Positions 49,776-61,115 of a stretch of DNA of 64,000 bases are shown one piece after another. The notes under the pieces were generated by a model, which had not been told where the DNA came from, did no database searches, and worked only from the letters and a program-made list of their open reading frames with translations. This DNA is from Cloeon dipterum (taxonomy: Eukaryota > Arthropoda > Insecta > Ephemeroptera > Baetidae). Position 1 is the stretch's first letter; the number at the start of each line of letters is the position of its first letter. The stretch is taken from assembly GCF_949628265.1 (NCBI RefSeq), contig NC_088788.1, forward strand, positions 17,546,001 to 17,610,000. Reading direction: 5' to 3'. Made by a program: the position numbers and the translations under genes.

Positions 49776-50163
49776 TTAGTGGAGGAGGGTGGTGCCGTAG
49801 GCGACGGGAGCAGCGGCAACGACGGGCCTGGCGGCGTAGGCGACAGGGGCGGCATAAGCCACAGGGGAAGCGTAGGCGACGGGGGCGGCAGCGACGACGG
49901 GGGCCTTCACAGCGACCTTGTAGGTGTTAGCATAGGAGGTGGAGACAGGGGCGACGGTCTTGACGACGGCGGGGGCGGCATAGGCCACGGGGGCAACAGC
50001 GGGAGCGGCATAAGCCAGAGGAGCGGAGTAGGCCACGGGGCCGACGAGTCCAGCGCTGGTGACGGCCAGGAGGGCGGCGAAGGCAACCTGCGGAAAGAAG
50101 GGCTTTCAGTCAGGAAAATTTCCTTTGTAATAAGAGGGACGAAGCACTCACGAGCTTGAACAT
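49776..50163 (-). CDS. AYSAP/KVAVKAP cuticular protein, paralogue 2 (107 aa)
   Basis: Minus-strand exons are 50152-50163 (MFKL) and 49776-50087, joined in phase 0 over a 64-nt intron that matches those of paralogues 1 and 3. It differs from them by VTSAG for VASAG in the signal peptide, PVSTSYANTYKV for PVATSYANTYKV, an extra PVAYAS unit, and an ending GTTLLH as in the 42.3 kb gene. The central TYKVAVKAPVV block is intact. Cuticular role inferred. Confidence 0.91.
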
Positions 50164-50227
50164 GGTGCTGATGGGGTTTTGTGATTTGCGAGTGAGCAAT
50201 ATCTGCCTTCACTGGCATAGGACCGCG

Positions 50228-50262
50228 CTTTTATACACAGCAGTGTGGAGGTCAGTCCCACC
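50228..50262 (-). promoter_or_regulatory. TATA box and GGTGGGACTGACC element of paralogue 2
   Basis: On the minus strand TATAAAAG is at 50228-50235 and GGTGGGACTGACC at 50250-50262, followed upstream by CACGTGGC. The spacing equals that of paralogue 1. Confidence 0.75.
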
Positions 50263-50911
50263 ACAGCCACGTGAACAGGCGTCTGCGAATAAAACGCCGG
50301 ATCGAGTAATTGATGCATGGGCAGGGCAAAGTTAACCTGCAGGCACATTTTGGCGATTGTCAAGGCGATTTCAAGGGGTTTAAAACTACATAAGATTGTT
50401 AGGGTTATTTCAGGTTAAGCCCTCTTAAAAATTAGTTAAAAGTTATAATTTAAAAATTTTAAACAACAGAGTATTAACAAATCAAATCAAATTTTTAGCT
50501 AGTGTGTGAATGATATTGACCTAAAATAGCTCGACCATCTGTCAAATTTGTACGTATGGTTTTTTCTTGTGATGTGTAACTGATGCGTCCATTCAATATG
50601 AGTAATATAGCATTAGTACTGCTTCAAAATACGTGAGGGCATGGATTAATTTTTGTGTTCAAAAATTCATAATTTTAAATGCGAATCAAGCAACATTCTG
50701 GATTTATTGATGATACTCTTTTTTAAATGAATGCTGCTTGTTTAAAATTAAATCAAAATCCAAACCTACTTATCTCGTACATTATCACAAATTAAAAAAT
50801 TAAATCGCAGAAAGTTATATAATTTTATAGAGTGTGCAAGTAGAGTTCCTATTAAGTATTCAATTAGAGACCAGAAAGAAGACCGTGACCAATTTTCATA
50901 GAATATAATTT
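50263..50911. other. AT-rich intergenic
   Basis: No gene seen apart from the 3' end of the small minus-strand frame that follows. Confidence 0.4.
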
Positions 50912-50946
50912 TTTATTGTTAGGTCCCTTAATTTAGTTCTTTTAAA

Positions 50947-51111
50947 TTAGCAAACCATGTTCTCTGAGTTAGCATCGCGCAGCACAAGGCCGCAGAAGAG
51001 CCGGTCCAGCACCTGAGTCTCCTCGCCGACAAATTTGCTTGAAACCGCTCTCTCCGGCTGTGTCCTACTGGGCAGGGTCTTAGTCAAGCTGTTTGCCAGA
51101 AGTGACGCCAT
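50947..51111 (-). CDS. Intronless small ORF, 54 aa, unknown
   Basis: On the minus strand ATG (51109-51111, in good context AGAAATGG) opens a 54-codon frame: MASLLANSLTKTLPSRTQPE, then RAVSSKFVGEETQVLDRLFC and GLVLRDANSENMVC, with stop at 50947-50949. An AATAAA lies 30 nt downstream (50912-50917). The block is GC-richer than its flanks and its residues look like an ordinary cytosolic protein, with no signal peptide and no cuticular repeats. I do not recognise the family. It could be a genuine small gene, a retrocopy, or a fragment of a larger gene. No TATA box of cluster type was seen. Confidence 0.45.
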   Translation of the reverse strand: MASLLANSLTKTLPSRTQPERAVSSKFVGEETQVLDRLFCGLVLRDANSENMVC

Positions 51112-51117
51112 TTCTCA

Positions 51118-52053
51118 CATGCTTTGAATATTGAAAAATTAATGTATAGTTGAGAATAAACAGATAATCATCCTATAAATGGCTTGAATATTCGTCGCAT
51201 GAGTCGTTCACTAGTTCTAGTTCAAAGTTATCTTCGCTAATGATTTATCGAATCTTTAGATATTCATTATAAAGCTATTTAAAATCACAACCAAATCTAT
51301 ATGGTGCATGGCGGGCATGTATAAATTAAAGCAAGTTTATTTTGTCAATCCTTTTTTAATTGATTTATAGCTTGCATTTTATTAGTTTTAAGAAACTAGT
51401 ATAATTTACAAATTGATCATACAAAACACATTATTTTATATTTCACCCATTAAATGGTCGTCATTCACAAGCCACGTACTCATTAAACGTCGTTTTCACA
51501 CATCTTTTACATTTAAATTTGAACTCTTTGGTGATCATAGATTTCATCGTGCTATTATATACACGACGTTTATGTTAAGGTAAAAATTTAATCGTGAATA
51601 TCATCAGGTCCAGATTTTATAGTCTTGTCAGAATATAATTTGTCTCCATCTATATCAAATTATTTGTATTTTATTTTTAGAAAAAAAGCACCATCAGTGA
51701 GGTGAGTGCTTGCAGATTGATTATTATTCCTTCTGTCTAGATATAAAATTTACTGTTTAAATAATTTCGTCCTTGTGTCACCTTCCACAAGCCACGAATT
51801 TTTGTCAAAGAAAAAATTAAAAATAAAACTAGACTATAAACAAAAGGTTTGGGAAAATGAAATTGTTATCATATTTCCTTTCAAAATTGTCGGTGAACTA
51901 ATTTTTCCCTACACTGCTACGGGAGGATGTTTGTACGAACATACAAATAAAATACAAAGATTTTTAAATATAATTTTGCATTATATTTCAAATAGATTTT
52001 CCAATTTTCATCATCATAAATAACTCTGTACAAGGAACATCTTCGTGACCAGT
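51118..52053. other. AT-rich intergenic
   Basis: No gene seen. The right end matches the 3' flanks of the paralogues at 47.0 and 49.8 kb. Confidence 0.4.
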
Positions 52054-52423
52054 TTAGTGGAGGAGGGTGGCGCCGTAGGCGACGGGGGCAGCGGCAACGA
52101 CGGGCCTAGCTGCGTAGGCGACAGGGGCGGCATAAGCCACAGGGGCGGCAGCGACGACGGGGGCCTTCACAGCGACCTTGTAGGTGTTAGCGTAGGAGGT
52201 GGCGACAGGGGCGACGGTCTTGACGACGGCGGGGGCGGCATAGGCGACAGGGGCAACAGCGGGAGCGGCATAAGCCAGAGGAGCGGAGTAGGCCACGGGG
52301 CCGACGAGTCCAGCGCTGGCGACGGCCAGGAGGGCGGCGAAGGCAACCTGCGAAAAGAGGGGCTTTCAGTCAGGAAAATTTCCTTTGTAATAAGAGGGAC
52401 GAAGTACTCACGAGCTTGAACAT
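52054..52423 (-). CDS. AYSAP/KVAVKAP cuticular protein, paralogue 3 (101 aa)
   Basis: Minus-strand exons are 52412-52423 (MFKL) and 52054-52347, joined in phase 0 over a 64-nt intron. The encoded protein is identical to the one at 47.0 kb although scattered base differences exist in exon 2, intron and leader. The leader diverges beyond the start codon (CATGGTGATGGG on the plus strand, against CATGGTGCTGAT), so the duplicated or converted block seems to run from the 3' flank to about the start. Cuticular role inferred. Confidence 0.91.
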
Positions 52424-52486
52424 GGTGATGGGATTGGTTTGTGATTAGCTGAGCGAGCAATCTGTCTGCACTGGTAAAGAGCCGCT

Positions 52487-52529
52487 CTTTTATACCTGGC
52501 AGTTCGGAGTGTGGAGGTCGGGCTCCACC
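52487..52529 (-). promoter_or_regulatory. TATA box and GGTGGAGCCCGACC element of paralogue 3
   Basis: On the minus strand TATAAAAG is at 52487-52494 and GGTGGAGCCCGACC at 52516-52529; a CACGTGACC lies just upstream. The element is 21 bp from the TATA box, against 14 in paralogues 1 and 2. Confidence 0.7.
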
Positions 52530-55500
52530 ACGGTCACGTGATCAACTTTTGCGAATAAACGCGCCGCGGTTATTGATGCACGCTGACAATGAGACTGCCT
52601 GCAGGCACATTTCGGCGGTTGAGGGGATAATTTTTAAATGCAGTTGTTGGATAATAGAATAGCAAGCCAAGGGTTTCCACTTTAGCAGACAGGTCACTCT
52701 TAATTATTCTTTTGAATGGGTAGTCAAAATACAGTGCATTCAGCTGCTGTTGGTCCAGTTTTTCTAAATTAAAACCAAGACCAGTTTTTTCACAGCCGTT
52801 TATTTTGATGAAATAAGTCCAGTTTTTCACAGATGTAGGGTATTTCCAGTATTTTTGGCAAGAAACAATTTAAACATTTTTAAGTCTAAGACTTATTTAT
52901 GGAGGATTTTTTCATTTGAGGTTGTTTGGATATTTTTCTTGTAATTCCATTACGAGAAAAATACTCACAAAACCCCCGGAATATTATTTTGTTGCATTTG
53001 CTACTACATTTTTTTGAATTATTGAGAAATTTGTAAAAGTTAATTTTAAACAGCAATAAAACTAGCAAAATAATTAGTAAACCAAACACCATACGTGAAA
53101 TTTTTTGACAAAACTGAGATTAAATTGCAAAAAAAAAACTGGACAACCTTTTTGTGAATACTGATCCGCTCTTTTCCAAAGAGAACAAAAAAGAGAACAA
53201 AAAACTAGACATAAAAACCGTTTTTTTATTAAGAAACTTCAAAAATCACTGTATGTTCTGCGTGCCTTAACAAAATATATAATTATAACTACCTTTTTAA
53301 ACGTGCAAATTAACTCGGCGTCAAGTGGTGATCAGTCAAAAATTTAATGCTAAATTTTCAGGTCAGCTGAAGGAGTTGCGCAAAGCCAATTTGTGATATT
53401 ATCATCTAGCTGGGCCACCGCGAATAAATCGATTTATCATTGGAAATCTGGTTCTCGCTTAGAGACGAATAATTATGTATTCTCCACTTTTCCCACTCAA
53501 GAGCGCGTGTACAGCTAGTTAATTACAGTAGCCTCACCTACAGAAGCAGATTATATAATCACAACTTAATGCTAATGTCCTAGACATATAAGAAATTTTC
53601 TCTGATTTTGCTTATCCTGATCAATCAAAGTTAACGCCAAGAATTTTCGAACACCTGCACTTACCTTCTTTCAATTAAATCGTCGTGCGCCCTTGTTACC
53701 TTTGTAGCGAAAAAGTAGTTTGCACGCAAAAAATATATCTCCAGGCTAAGCACGATATCATTATTCTTTAATCCCATATTATATAAGCTTGTAGACACAG
53801 TCAAACATTGAAATTTATGTCTGACAACCCACAAAAAGTATACCAAGTATTAAATTAATATTCTGCTCATTAAATGCGGGTTTTTAATTCGTAATGGGAA
53901 TGATCTAAATGAAATCTTTCTCGCCACTCTTAATAGTAGCGATATTATTGGTTTTCGTTGCACTCACGCTATAGCTTCTAGATTTTTCCATAGTTGCGAA
54001 ATTTGAAGGTGAGAGCGCTTTCAATAATTATTGCCTATAAGGAAACCTCAAACTGTTGTAAACACGAAAATAAATACATAAAAATATAAAGCAATACGAC
54101 TTCACTTAAAGCAAATAACACAACAACAGCGAAATTCACACGCTTTTGGTACATGCTCTGACCTACTAGCATCAGCATCACAAACACATGAAAAAAGAAA
54201 GAAAAAGTTATTGCTCTTTGGAGACGGCCTTTCGGTTTTGCCGGCAAAAGCAGACGCCACGGCCGCGGTGCGAAAACGAATTAACAAGGAAAATTCGGCC
54301 CTGTACCGAGCGAACAATGATTTGTGTCAAGCCGACTTGTTTAAAAGGCTGGGCTTTTTTTATTTTCAGCACACTGATCGAATCGACTGCCAATATGCAC
54401 GACTCTCTGACTCACCCACTCTCGCAAGTGAAACCACAGATAGATCACACAAAGTGCAGCTTTTCGCGCACTTATATGTACATTTTATTTATTGAAATCA
54501 GCAGTTGTAATCAAGAGCTTGACACTTCTCGCGCACGGTGATCCCTTCTAATCCGATCACGTTGCAAGCTGGCCGATGGAGTGAATGCGCCTGTCGCACA
54601 CAACAAATTAATTATTTCAGCTCTACACCCTGGGACGCCAGCCTTGGAGTGTCCCGCGTGTGATAATTAGCATTTACCGCCTTCAACCACCTTTTAAATA
54701 CATTTTATATAATTGAAGTGGATCATTAAAGGGCAGCAATAGTTAAAATATTTTGTATTTACAGCTCTTGCAAGTAGTCCAATTTCTTGTTAGTGGAATT
54801 AAGCAACAATATATTTTTAAAACTTGAAATAATCAAATCAGGACGAGGTACATATGTAATAGTTAAATTTCAAAATTTACCAATTTACTCTAGCTTTATC
54901 TGTATGTGTCGTTATTTTTTCGTTCCTGATTTCGATTCCTCTCGTCGAGGAATTGCAATTTTAGGAGCTAAATTTCACTCCTAGCAAAAAAATCGTCATT
55001 TTCAATAAGAATAGAGTGCTCCTTGCTTGATTAGCTTGCAAATTTTGGAACCATTAATATAAAAAGAAATATAAAATGCAACCGGGGAAAATTCTAGCTC
55101 TTTTCCATTTTTTCTGCAGAATTTCACTGTACTCATCAACTTTAAATCAACCTCTCTAGCATTTTAAAGTCTTTTAAGCTATTATGTTGGTATTTTATTG
55201 CAGTCATAAACACTTGGTAGTCGAATATCGCTTCACTTTGACTTCCTGTGTGTCAAAACCTTTATTCACAAATGACATATATCCTTGACGCGCATCATTC
55301 ATTATCTGCATCCGCAAGGCTTGAAAGGGATTTTTACCTCTTCTCGTTTATTGAGGCATTATTTCTATTCATCTTAGCAAGGTCTCTTGCAATTGTCCAA
55401 AGATGTTCCACTCGTTTGATTTTAAAAGGCGAATGATTAAAATTTAAAGTTTACTTTTTTCATAAAAAGGTCTCAACAATGCTAGTGGCACAATTATAGT

Positions 55501-57219
55501 TTCCATCGGGCTGTTGCCCCTGATATCATGATCTTGGTCTAGTATTGACCTTCTTCGTGACGTCAAAAAGGTTGTTTCTCCTGGGCGTATAAGGTTTAAA
55601 CTGACAGTACATAATCAATTGAGTTTTGTTTATAAACTGGTTCTCTCGATCCTTCGATTATTATCTCTTTTCTCGAATTTTCTTCTCGTAACCTGGTCTA
55701 TATATTGCTTTATGCCCATGATGAAAATTCATAAATTTAATGAGATCGAGTTATTTTATTTGTGTCATAATTGTTCCGGGAATGAGGCCAAAGATTAACC
55801 CTCCTAGATTTTTATCTGTGTAGGAGGTGAGTGAAAGGACAATCATAAATTATGCATTTTTACTTGTTATATGGCATTTTTATGTTGTGATTGCTTTAAA
55901 TATATCGTAAGCTTCATGATAAAACCGAGTTTATTGTTTTTAACACCTCGCTGACCTTTTGTTTAAGTTATTTAGTTTAATTTTTAGATTTCAATTGCAT
56001 CAAATATTCCGGATGCATAATTTTGTTCTACGCTGAAGTTACCAAAATATGGAACAGACGACGGAAATTTGGTACTTAAGTTGTCTTTCTTTGTGTCCTC
56101 TAAACTATTTTAAAAGGCTCTGCCAATTTGACACATAAAAAAATCCGTGTCCTGTGTGAGATACCTTTTTGGTCTTTTTAACCCTATGAGCATGTACAAA
56201 AATAGCTCTGAACTTTTTATTTCGAAGTAGGAGAGTAGGAGTTAAAAGAAACTCAAAGGCATTTTTTATGAAAAAATACTTTTTGTAACATTTCCATTGT
56301 TGTATTCTTGTTTCAATGAATGAAGCGTTACAATATATTTGAAATTAATATGAACTGGAATTGTTATTGCTGAAAATAGAATTAAATTTCTAAAAATTAA
56401 AATAGATGAAACATTTATGGGTATGTAAAATATTTGATTACAATATTAGTGGGAACCTGATTTCAGCAATTGAACCCCAAAATTAGGTCTATGTTCATAC
56501 AGGTTTGCAAAAAACCCGCTTTAAAAATATGCAGTGCGGTGTCAAAAACCGTTTTTTATTTTTACCAGTTTCTTGCAGGCCATGTTTGTACCTCCGTTTT
56601 CAATAATTTTCTAGTTATAAGCACATGACCTCGACTCGAAAAATGTATAGAACAATTTTCGGAGAAATTTAGGCAACAAATAGTAATTTAAAATAAAAAA
56701 TATGCACAGTAGAGGAAACTTTGACCACTTATTACCGCAAATTTTAAATTTTCTTATGGTAAAAATGGAATAAATTAATTTCTTGCGCAAGCAATTGGTA
56801 AAAATTGAGTGTTAAAACCCGTTAAAAACCAGTGGTCAAAAACTGGGTGGTAAGCAAAAATGCAACCCTGGGTTCATGGCCGACTTTTTAGCTGCTTTAG
56901 ACGTAACAAATAAAATGGCGTGATTCGCGCTCATTTGGGGACCCTGCAACGATTGGGCTAATGTAATATGTATAAAACAATTAATCGAATTAATTATTAT
57001 AGCAATAATACAATTATTTGTTTCCTTCCTGTCTTGTCTTCATGCAGTCAGTTTTCCCGCTATTAGTAGTTGTGGCGCACGCCGTCTCCGAAGAAAAACC
57101 GATTTTGAGCTGGTGCACGCGCAGTAGGAAAAACCGGCAGGGGCATTAAAGCAGTGTGTGCGCTCGTTCGCTGTGTTCGTGCGTGCGACCGGCGGGTGTA
57201 GTGTACAGCGTGTCGAAAA
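52530..57219. other. Intergenic region separating the cuticular cluster from housekeeping genes
   Basis: No credible gene seen in about 4.7 kb. A patch of balanced composition at 54180-54600 carries overlapping open frames on both strands, but none has coding-like composition or splice support. The last 200 bp are GC-richer, lack a TATA box and form the promoter and leader of the CDV3 gene. Confidence 0.4.
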
Positions 57220-59687
57220 ATGGCGGACCTAGACGACTTTTTCGCTAAGAAAGACAAGAAGAAAAGCAAGGGCAAGGTCGGCCCGCGCTTCACCACGGTG
57301 GAGCAGGTGGCCCGGCGGCTGGAGGAGCCCCCTGGGCCGGCGGCGGCGGCCCCGCGTCCCCGACCCAAGAAAGAGTCCAAGGATGGCGAGTCGGGTCAGC
57401 AGAGTCACGTGAGTGCAACCTTTCAGTTAAACAAAGGGAAAGGTGATAGCTGGACGGGCGTTTCAGGAGGAGGACGAGTGGCGTGAGTTTGAGGAGGAGA
57501 AGAAGGACTACTCCGGCCTGCGCATCCAGAACATGCAACTGTCCGAGGCGGACGAAGGCGGCGCCGCTTCCGACAACGACACCGACGCTGCAGAGACTGG
57601 CCAACGCGGCGCCTGGCAATCCGCCCCGGCCGCCCCCAAAGACTCAGACGACGACGATGACGACGTGGCCGTTCCCGAACCGACTCCTGCGCCCCCACCC
57701 CCCAGCGCTGCCCCCACTGGTGCCTCAGCCGGCGGATCCTACGTGCCGCCCCACTTGAGGAATGCCTCTGCCTCCTCGCCATCATCTTCGTCGTCATCCT
57801 CTGGTAAAATAATTCGATTCCTGCAGATCCCTCTCACTGAAATCAAATTTACCCAGACGAAAAATTGATTTACATATCATGCAAATTAATTTTTACATAC
57901 TATGGATAACGGATATCGATCGAACGTTGGTACTATGTATTATCAAAATGATTTTATCTTTTTTGATGTCCATCTTCTAAGTAAGAAGTGTGGTGCAATG
58001 ATTAATATTGTAGTGCAAAATCCCAATAGAACAAACATGTTCAGACTTTTGACTGAAAATAATTGCTATCACAAACTGCTTTTTAACTTGGTATATCAAT
58101 GCATTTGAATGCAAATAAATTGCAACACTTACGGTAACCAAAATGAACCATTGGAGGTCTAGTAAAACCTTCAAGGTCAAACCGTGTCATCTATGACGTG
58201 ACCCTGAGTGTCAAAAAATGAAAAAATGTCCTACATCAACAAGTTTTTTGTCGTTTATACAGGTTTTTGAACCTGTTAAGTTGATTAATTGTGCCAGAAA
58301 TTTCACCAGGGAATCCGTAAATCGTTTCCATTTGCGTTGGAATCCTAAGAATGCAATGTTCATGACAATGATAGTGTTGGGCTCCATGTAGGTCGATTTT
58401 TTATTCAATCTGGTAAGTTTTTTACCTTTCTTCAATATTGATTTTCATTCCAAAAACGTTATGAATGATAAAGCAGTTAAAATACATAGTTTTTGTATTT
58501 TGTAATTGAATTGGTTTTAATGTCCAAGTAAGGTGGTATTCTTTATGAATTTCGACATTCTTGATATAAAATTTAGGCTGTTTAAGCATTTCCCCAATTC
58601 AGTTCCACTGTAAAATTGACTGAACTGCTCATCGTTTTTTATTTTATTTAAAATTTGATTTTGCAACTAAACATCAAATAAATTAACTAAAATATTTATT
58701 TTTCTGGTATACTTTGTTAGTTGTTCTCGGAAATATGCGACAAAAAAATAAATTTAAAGTCATAATTTTATTTCTGAATTCAAGAAACTGCTAATTTGGT
58801 TAGAATTAATTTTTAACAACTGTTCTTATCATTAAAAATGGCAGGTAACAAAAATAACTCAAAAGTGAAACACATTATATTTTATCAGAAAAAAGATGTT
58901 CGTCTTGTAATCACAACTCATCGACGCATGACATCACTCTTATAATAGATTCTAGGGCTTTAGGCTTTGATGCTACAGAATATTTTTAAAAATGTTTTGT
59001 TTAAGCGGTTTTATTTTTTCAGTAAACAAATTCAATTGATTGCAGGAAACATTGGCATGGGTCGGAATTCTCGTAGCCGAGCTGCGCCTGATATTACCAA
59101 CGAGGCCTACTTCCCTACACTCTCCTCCACCACTGCAGCTGAACCAGTTGGTGCTTGGGGCAAGAAGTGAGTAACATATTCTTTATTATAAAGATGGGTA
59201 TTTACAGTATTTAGAAATTATTGTTTAATTTTAGTAAATATTATTTGTTTTCACAATTTACAAACTAGAATATTATATAACTTGAAAATAAACTCAATAA
59301 GAAAATGTTGCTTACCCTTGGCACAGTTAATTTTAGTTATTAACTGTTTATTTCAACCTTTTAAGTCAAAGCTAAAGTTTACCCAAGTAGCTTATTATAA
59401 ATTATTATTCTGTATATTGTAGCACCAAAAATTGTTATTTTCAAGTGGTGAGCTGAGCCTCATAATTCGAGATCATAATTATAATCATGATAATATAAAT
59501 CCCTATATATAATATCCCATGTGTGTATTCAAGGAGCCGGAGTCGTGATGACGAGCGAGGATTTGAAGACGTGCGGAACAGCAAGAGCCACTCAAGCAGG
59601 TTTGAGGGCACCACGGGTGGAGGCCAGCGGCCAGTCGCCATGGAGAACAAGTTTGCTGCGCTTCGAGGCGCTGCTGACCAGAGCTGA
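57220..59687 (+). CDS. CDV3: CDV3 homologue (266 aa)
   Basis: Four exons: 57220-57408, 57467-57803, 59046-59166 and 59534-59687 (introns of 58, 1242 and 367 nt). The start MADLDDFFAKKDKKKSKGK matches the N-terminus of the animal CDV3 family (LDNFFAKRDKKKKK in human). Exon 2 encodes DEWREFEEEKKDYSGLRIQN, the counterpart of the family's DEWKELEQKEVDYSGLRVQA, then acidic and Pro/Ser-rich linkers and YVPPHLRN. Exon 3 gives the PDITNEAYFPTLSS motif (human PPEIYSDTQFPSLQS), and exon 4 RGFEDVRNSK and ENKFAALRG (human KSFEVVRHKN and NQYAVLE). The length is close to human CDV3 (258 aa). CDV3 is a widely expressed cytoplasmic protein of poorly known function. AATAAA is at 59767-59772. Confidence 0.93.
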
Positions 59688-60010
59688 ACTGTGATTGAAT
59701 GAATGCTAACCCAATCAACTGAATGATAGCTGCACCCGCCGCCCCCACACACACAACGGTTACATGAATAAAATAAGCAACGCTTCATTTTTTCTAGAAA
59801 ATCTGAAATGCCAAAAAATTGTATTTTCTTTCCAACTTGCGACCCTTCACGTCACTGCACTTATCAGTTGAGCTTAATGTAAACAAAACAAAGTCTTCCT
59901 AATTATGCGCACCATTTATTGGAATTAAGACTGGCACTTGAGCATTAATAAACCACCATCAAACATTACAAAAATAGCTTCCATTTTGTAACTCTTTTAC
60001 ATTCATATCA

Positions 60011-60607
60011 TCAATATTTATGATTACCCTGAATGTCATCCATGGCTGAGTAGCCGGGAATGTTTCTCATGCTCCTTTCGCCATAAACCAGCCCGTGGGG
60101 CCCGTTGCTTTTGTAGTCGTCCAGGAGTGGCAGCTCAAGCAGGTCTTGCCTATATTTTTGAATCAAATAAATCCAGCACACGCGTTCGGTGCCACATTCA
60201 AGTCGAACTGGACGGAGCTCCCTTTTGTAAAAGAATGGATGGTCCTCTAGTTCATCAAGCCTCTTCACCATTGCAGCATCAACCTCGTAAACCTCTCCAT
60301 GCACCTCCTGATTTATAAATTGAAGTAATAGTCACGTTTTAAGAAGTGCAATCAGAATAATCATCACACTCACTTGCCCAAGGCCTGGTTTGTCCAGCAG
60401 GAATGGAATGTTATAACGGGAGGCGATAATAAGAGGCAGTTTCTCTACTGTTTTTGCACGTCCAATGAACTTGTACTGTCCTTCTTTCCATTCGGTCATC
60501 CAGTCGTGGTTTGGCTCCCCTTTTTTCAAGGTTCCGTAAACAAACACTGACTCCATTTGAGTAAATTTGCGAAAATTGTAGCGCGCAAGCTTATTTATCT
60601 GTACCAT
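60011..60607 (-). CDS. GGACT: Gamma-glutamylamine cyclotransferase family protein
   Basis: Minus-strand exons are 60374-60607 and 60011-60307, joined in phase 0 over a 66-nt intron. From the internal ATG (60554-60556) the protein is 159 aa and starts MESVFVYGTLKKGEPNH, matching human GGACT (VFVYGTLKRGQPNH); the first ATG (60605-60607) would add 17 residues, giving 176. VYGTLKKG is the substrate-binding loop of the GGCT-like fold. NIPFLLDKPGLGQ and GEVYEVD follow, then LDELEDHPFFYKR, whose Glu in DELE lines up with the catalytic Glu of the family, and SNGPHGLVYGE. These enzymes cleave gamma-glutamyl-epsilon-lysine to 5-oxoproline and lysine, clearing transglutaminase cross-links; activity here is inferred. 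The insect homologue is known as Tina-1. AATAAA (minus) is at 59915-59920, so the gene is tail-to-tail with CDV3. Confidence 0.92.
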
Positions 60608-61115
60608 AGAATCAGGGTTCTGGGGGGATACTAAATACTAAACACTTGACGATTTTAAAACCTTCGCGGGGCTTCTCAAAAATTTTGCGAAGAATTTGCT
60701 TACATTTGTATAAAATTTGTTAAATACATACAAAAGTCAATATTATTTATTAATAAATATATTTTAATAAGAAATAGATTTTTGCTGTGAGTGATCATAA
60801 ATTTTCAATAATAATCATGGGATGAAAGGATGAAGGGCCATGTTCTGCTACCGGTATACCAGCAGTTTTTCATTTTAGATTCCTTCATTCATCAGATGGT
60901 TAGCATGTGGGGGGCGTTGTTATACCGTCACACCTACCCGTCAGCAGGCAGGCCAGGCAAAGTTTCACGTTTCTCTCGTGGAGGCCTGTGCATGCATGTT
61001 ATGTTCGGCTTTTTTCTGATGCAAGAATTTTGCTAAAATCTTTTCACATTATTTAAGGCAGAGAATAACCGTATATTTTTGGAGCCAGAGTACGTCGATA
61101 TTAGAAAAAGAAAGG
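60608..61115. promoter_or_regulatory. Shared upstream region of the divergent GGACT and AspRS genes
   Basis: About 500 bp between two head-to-head start codons. No TATA box is obvious on either side, in contrast to the cuticular genes. A GC-richer block at 60900-60985 may be the core of one promoter. Confidence 0.4.

Noticed and set aside
54188-54541. Overlapping open frames on both strands
   Set aside because: Several phases are open at once in a balanced-composition patch, and no single one has coding character.
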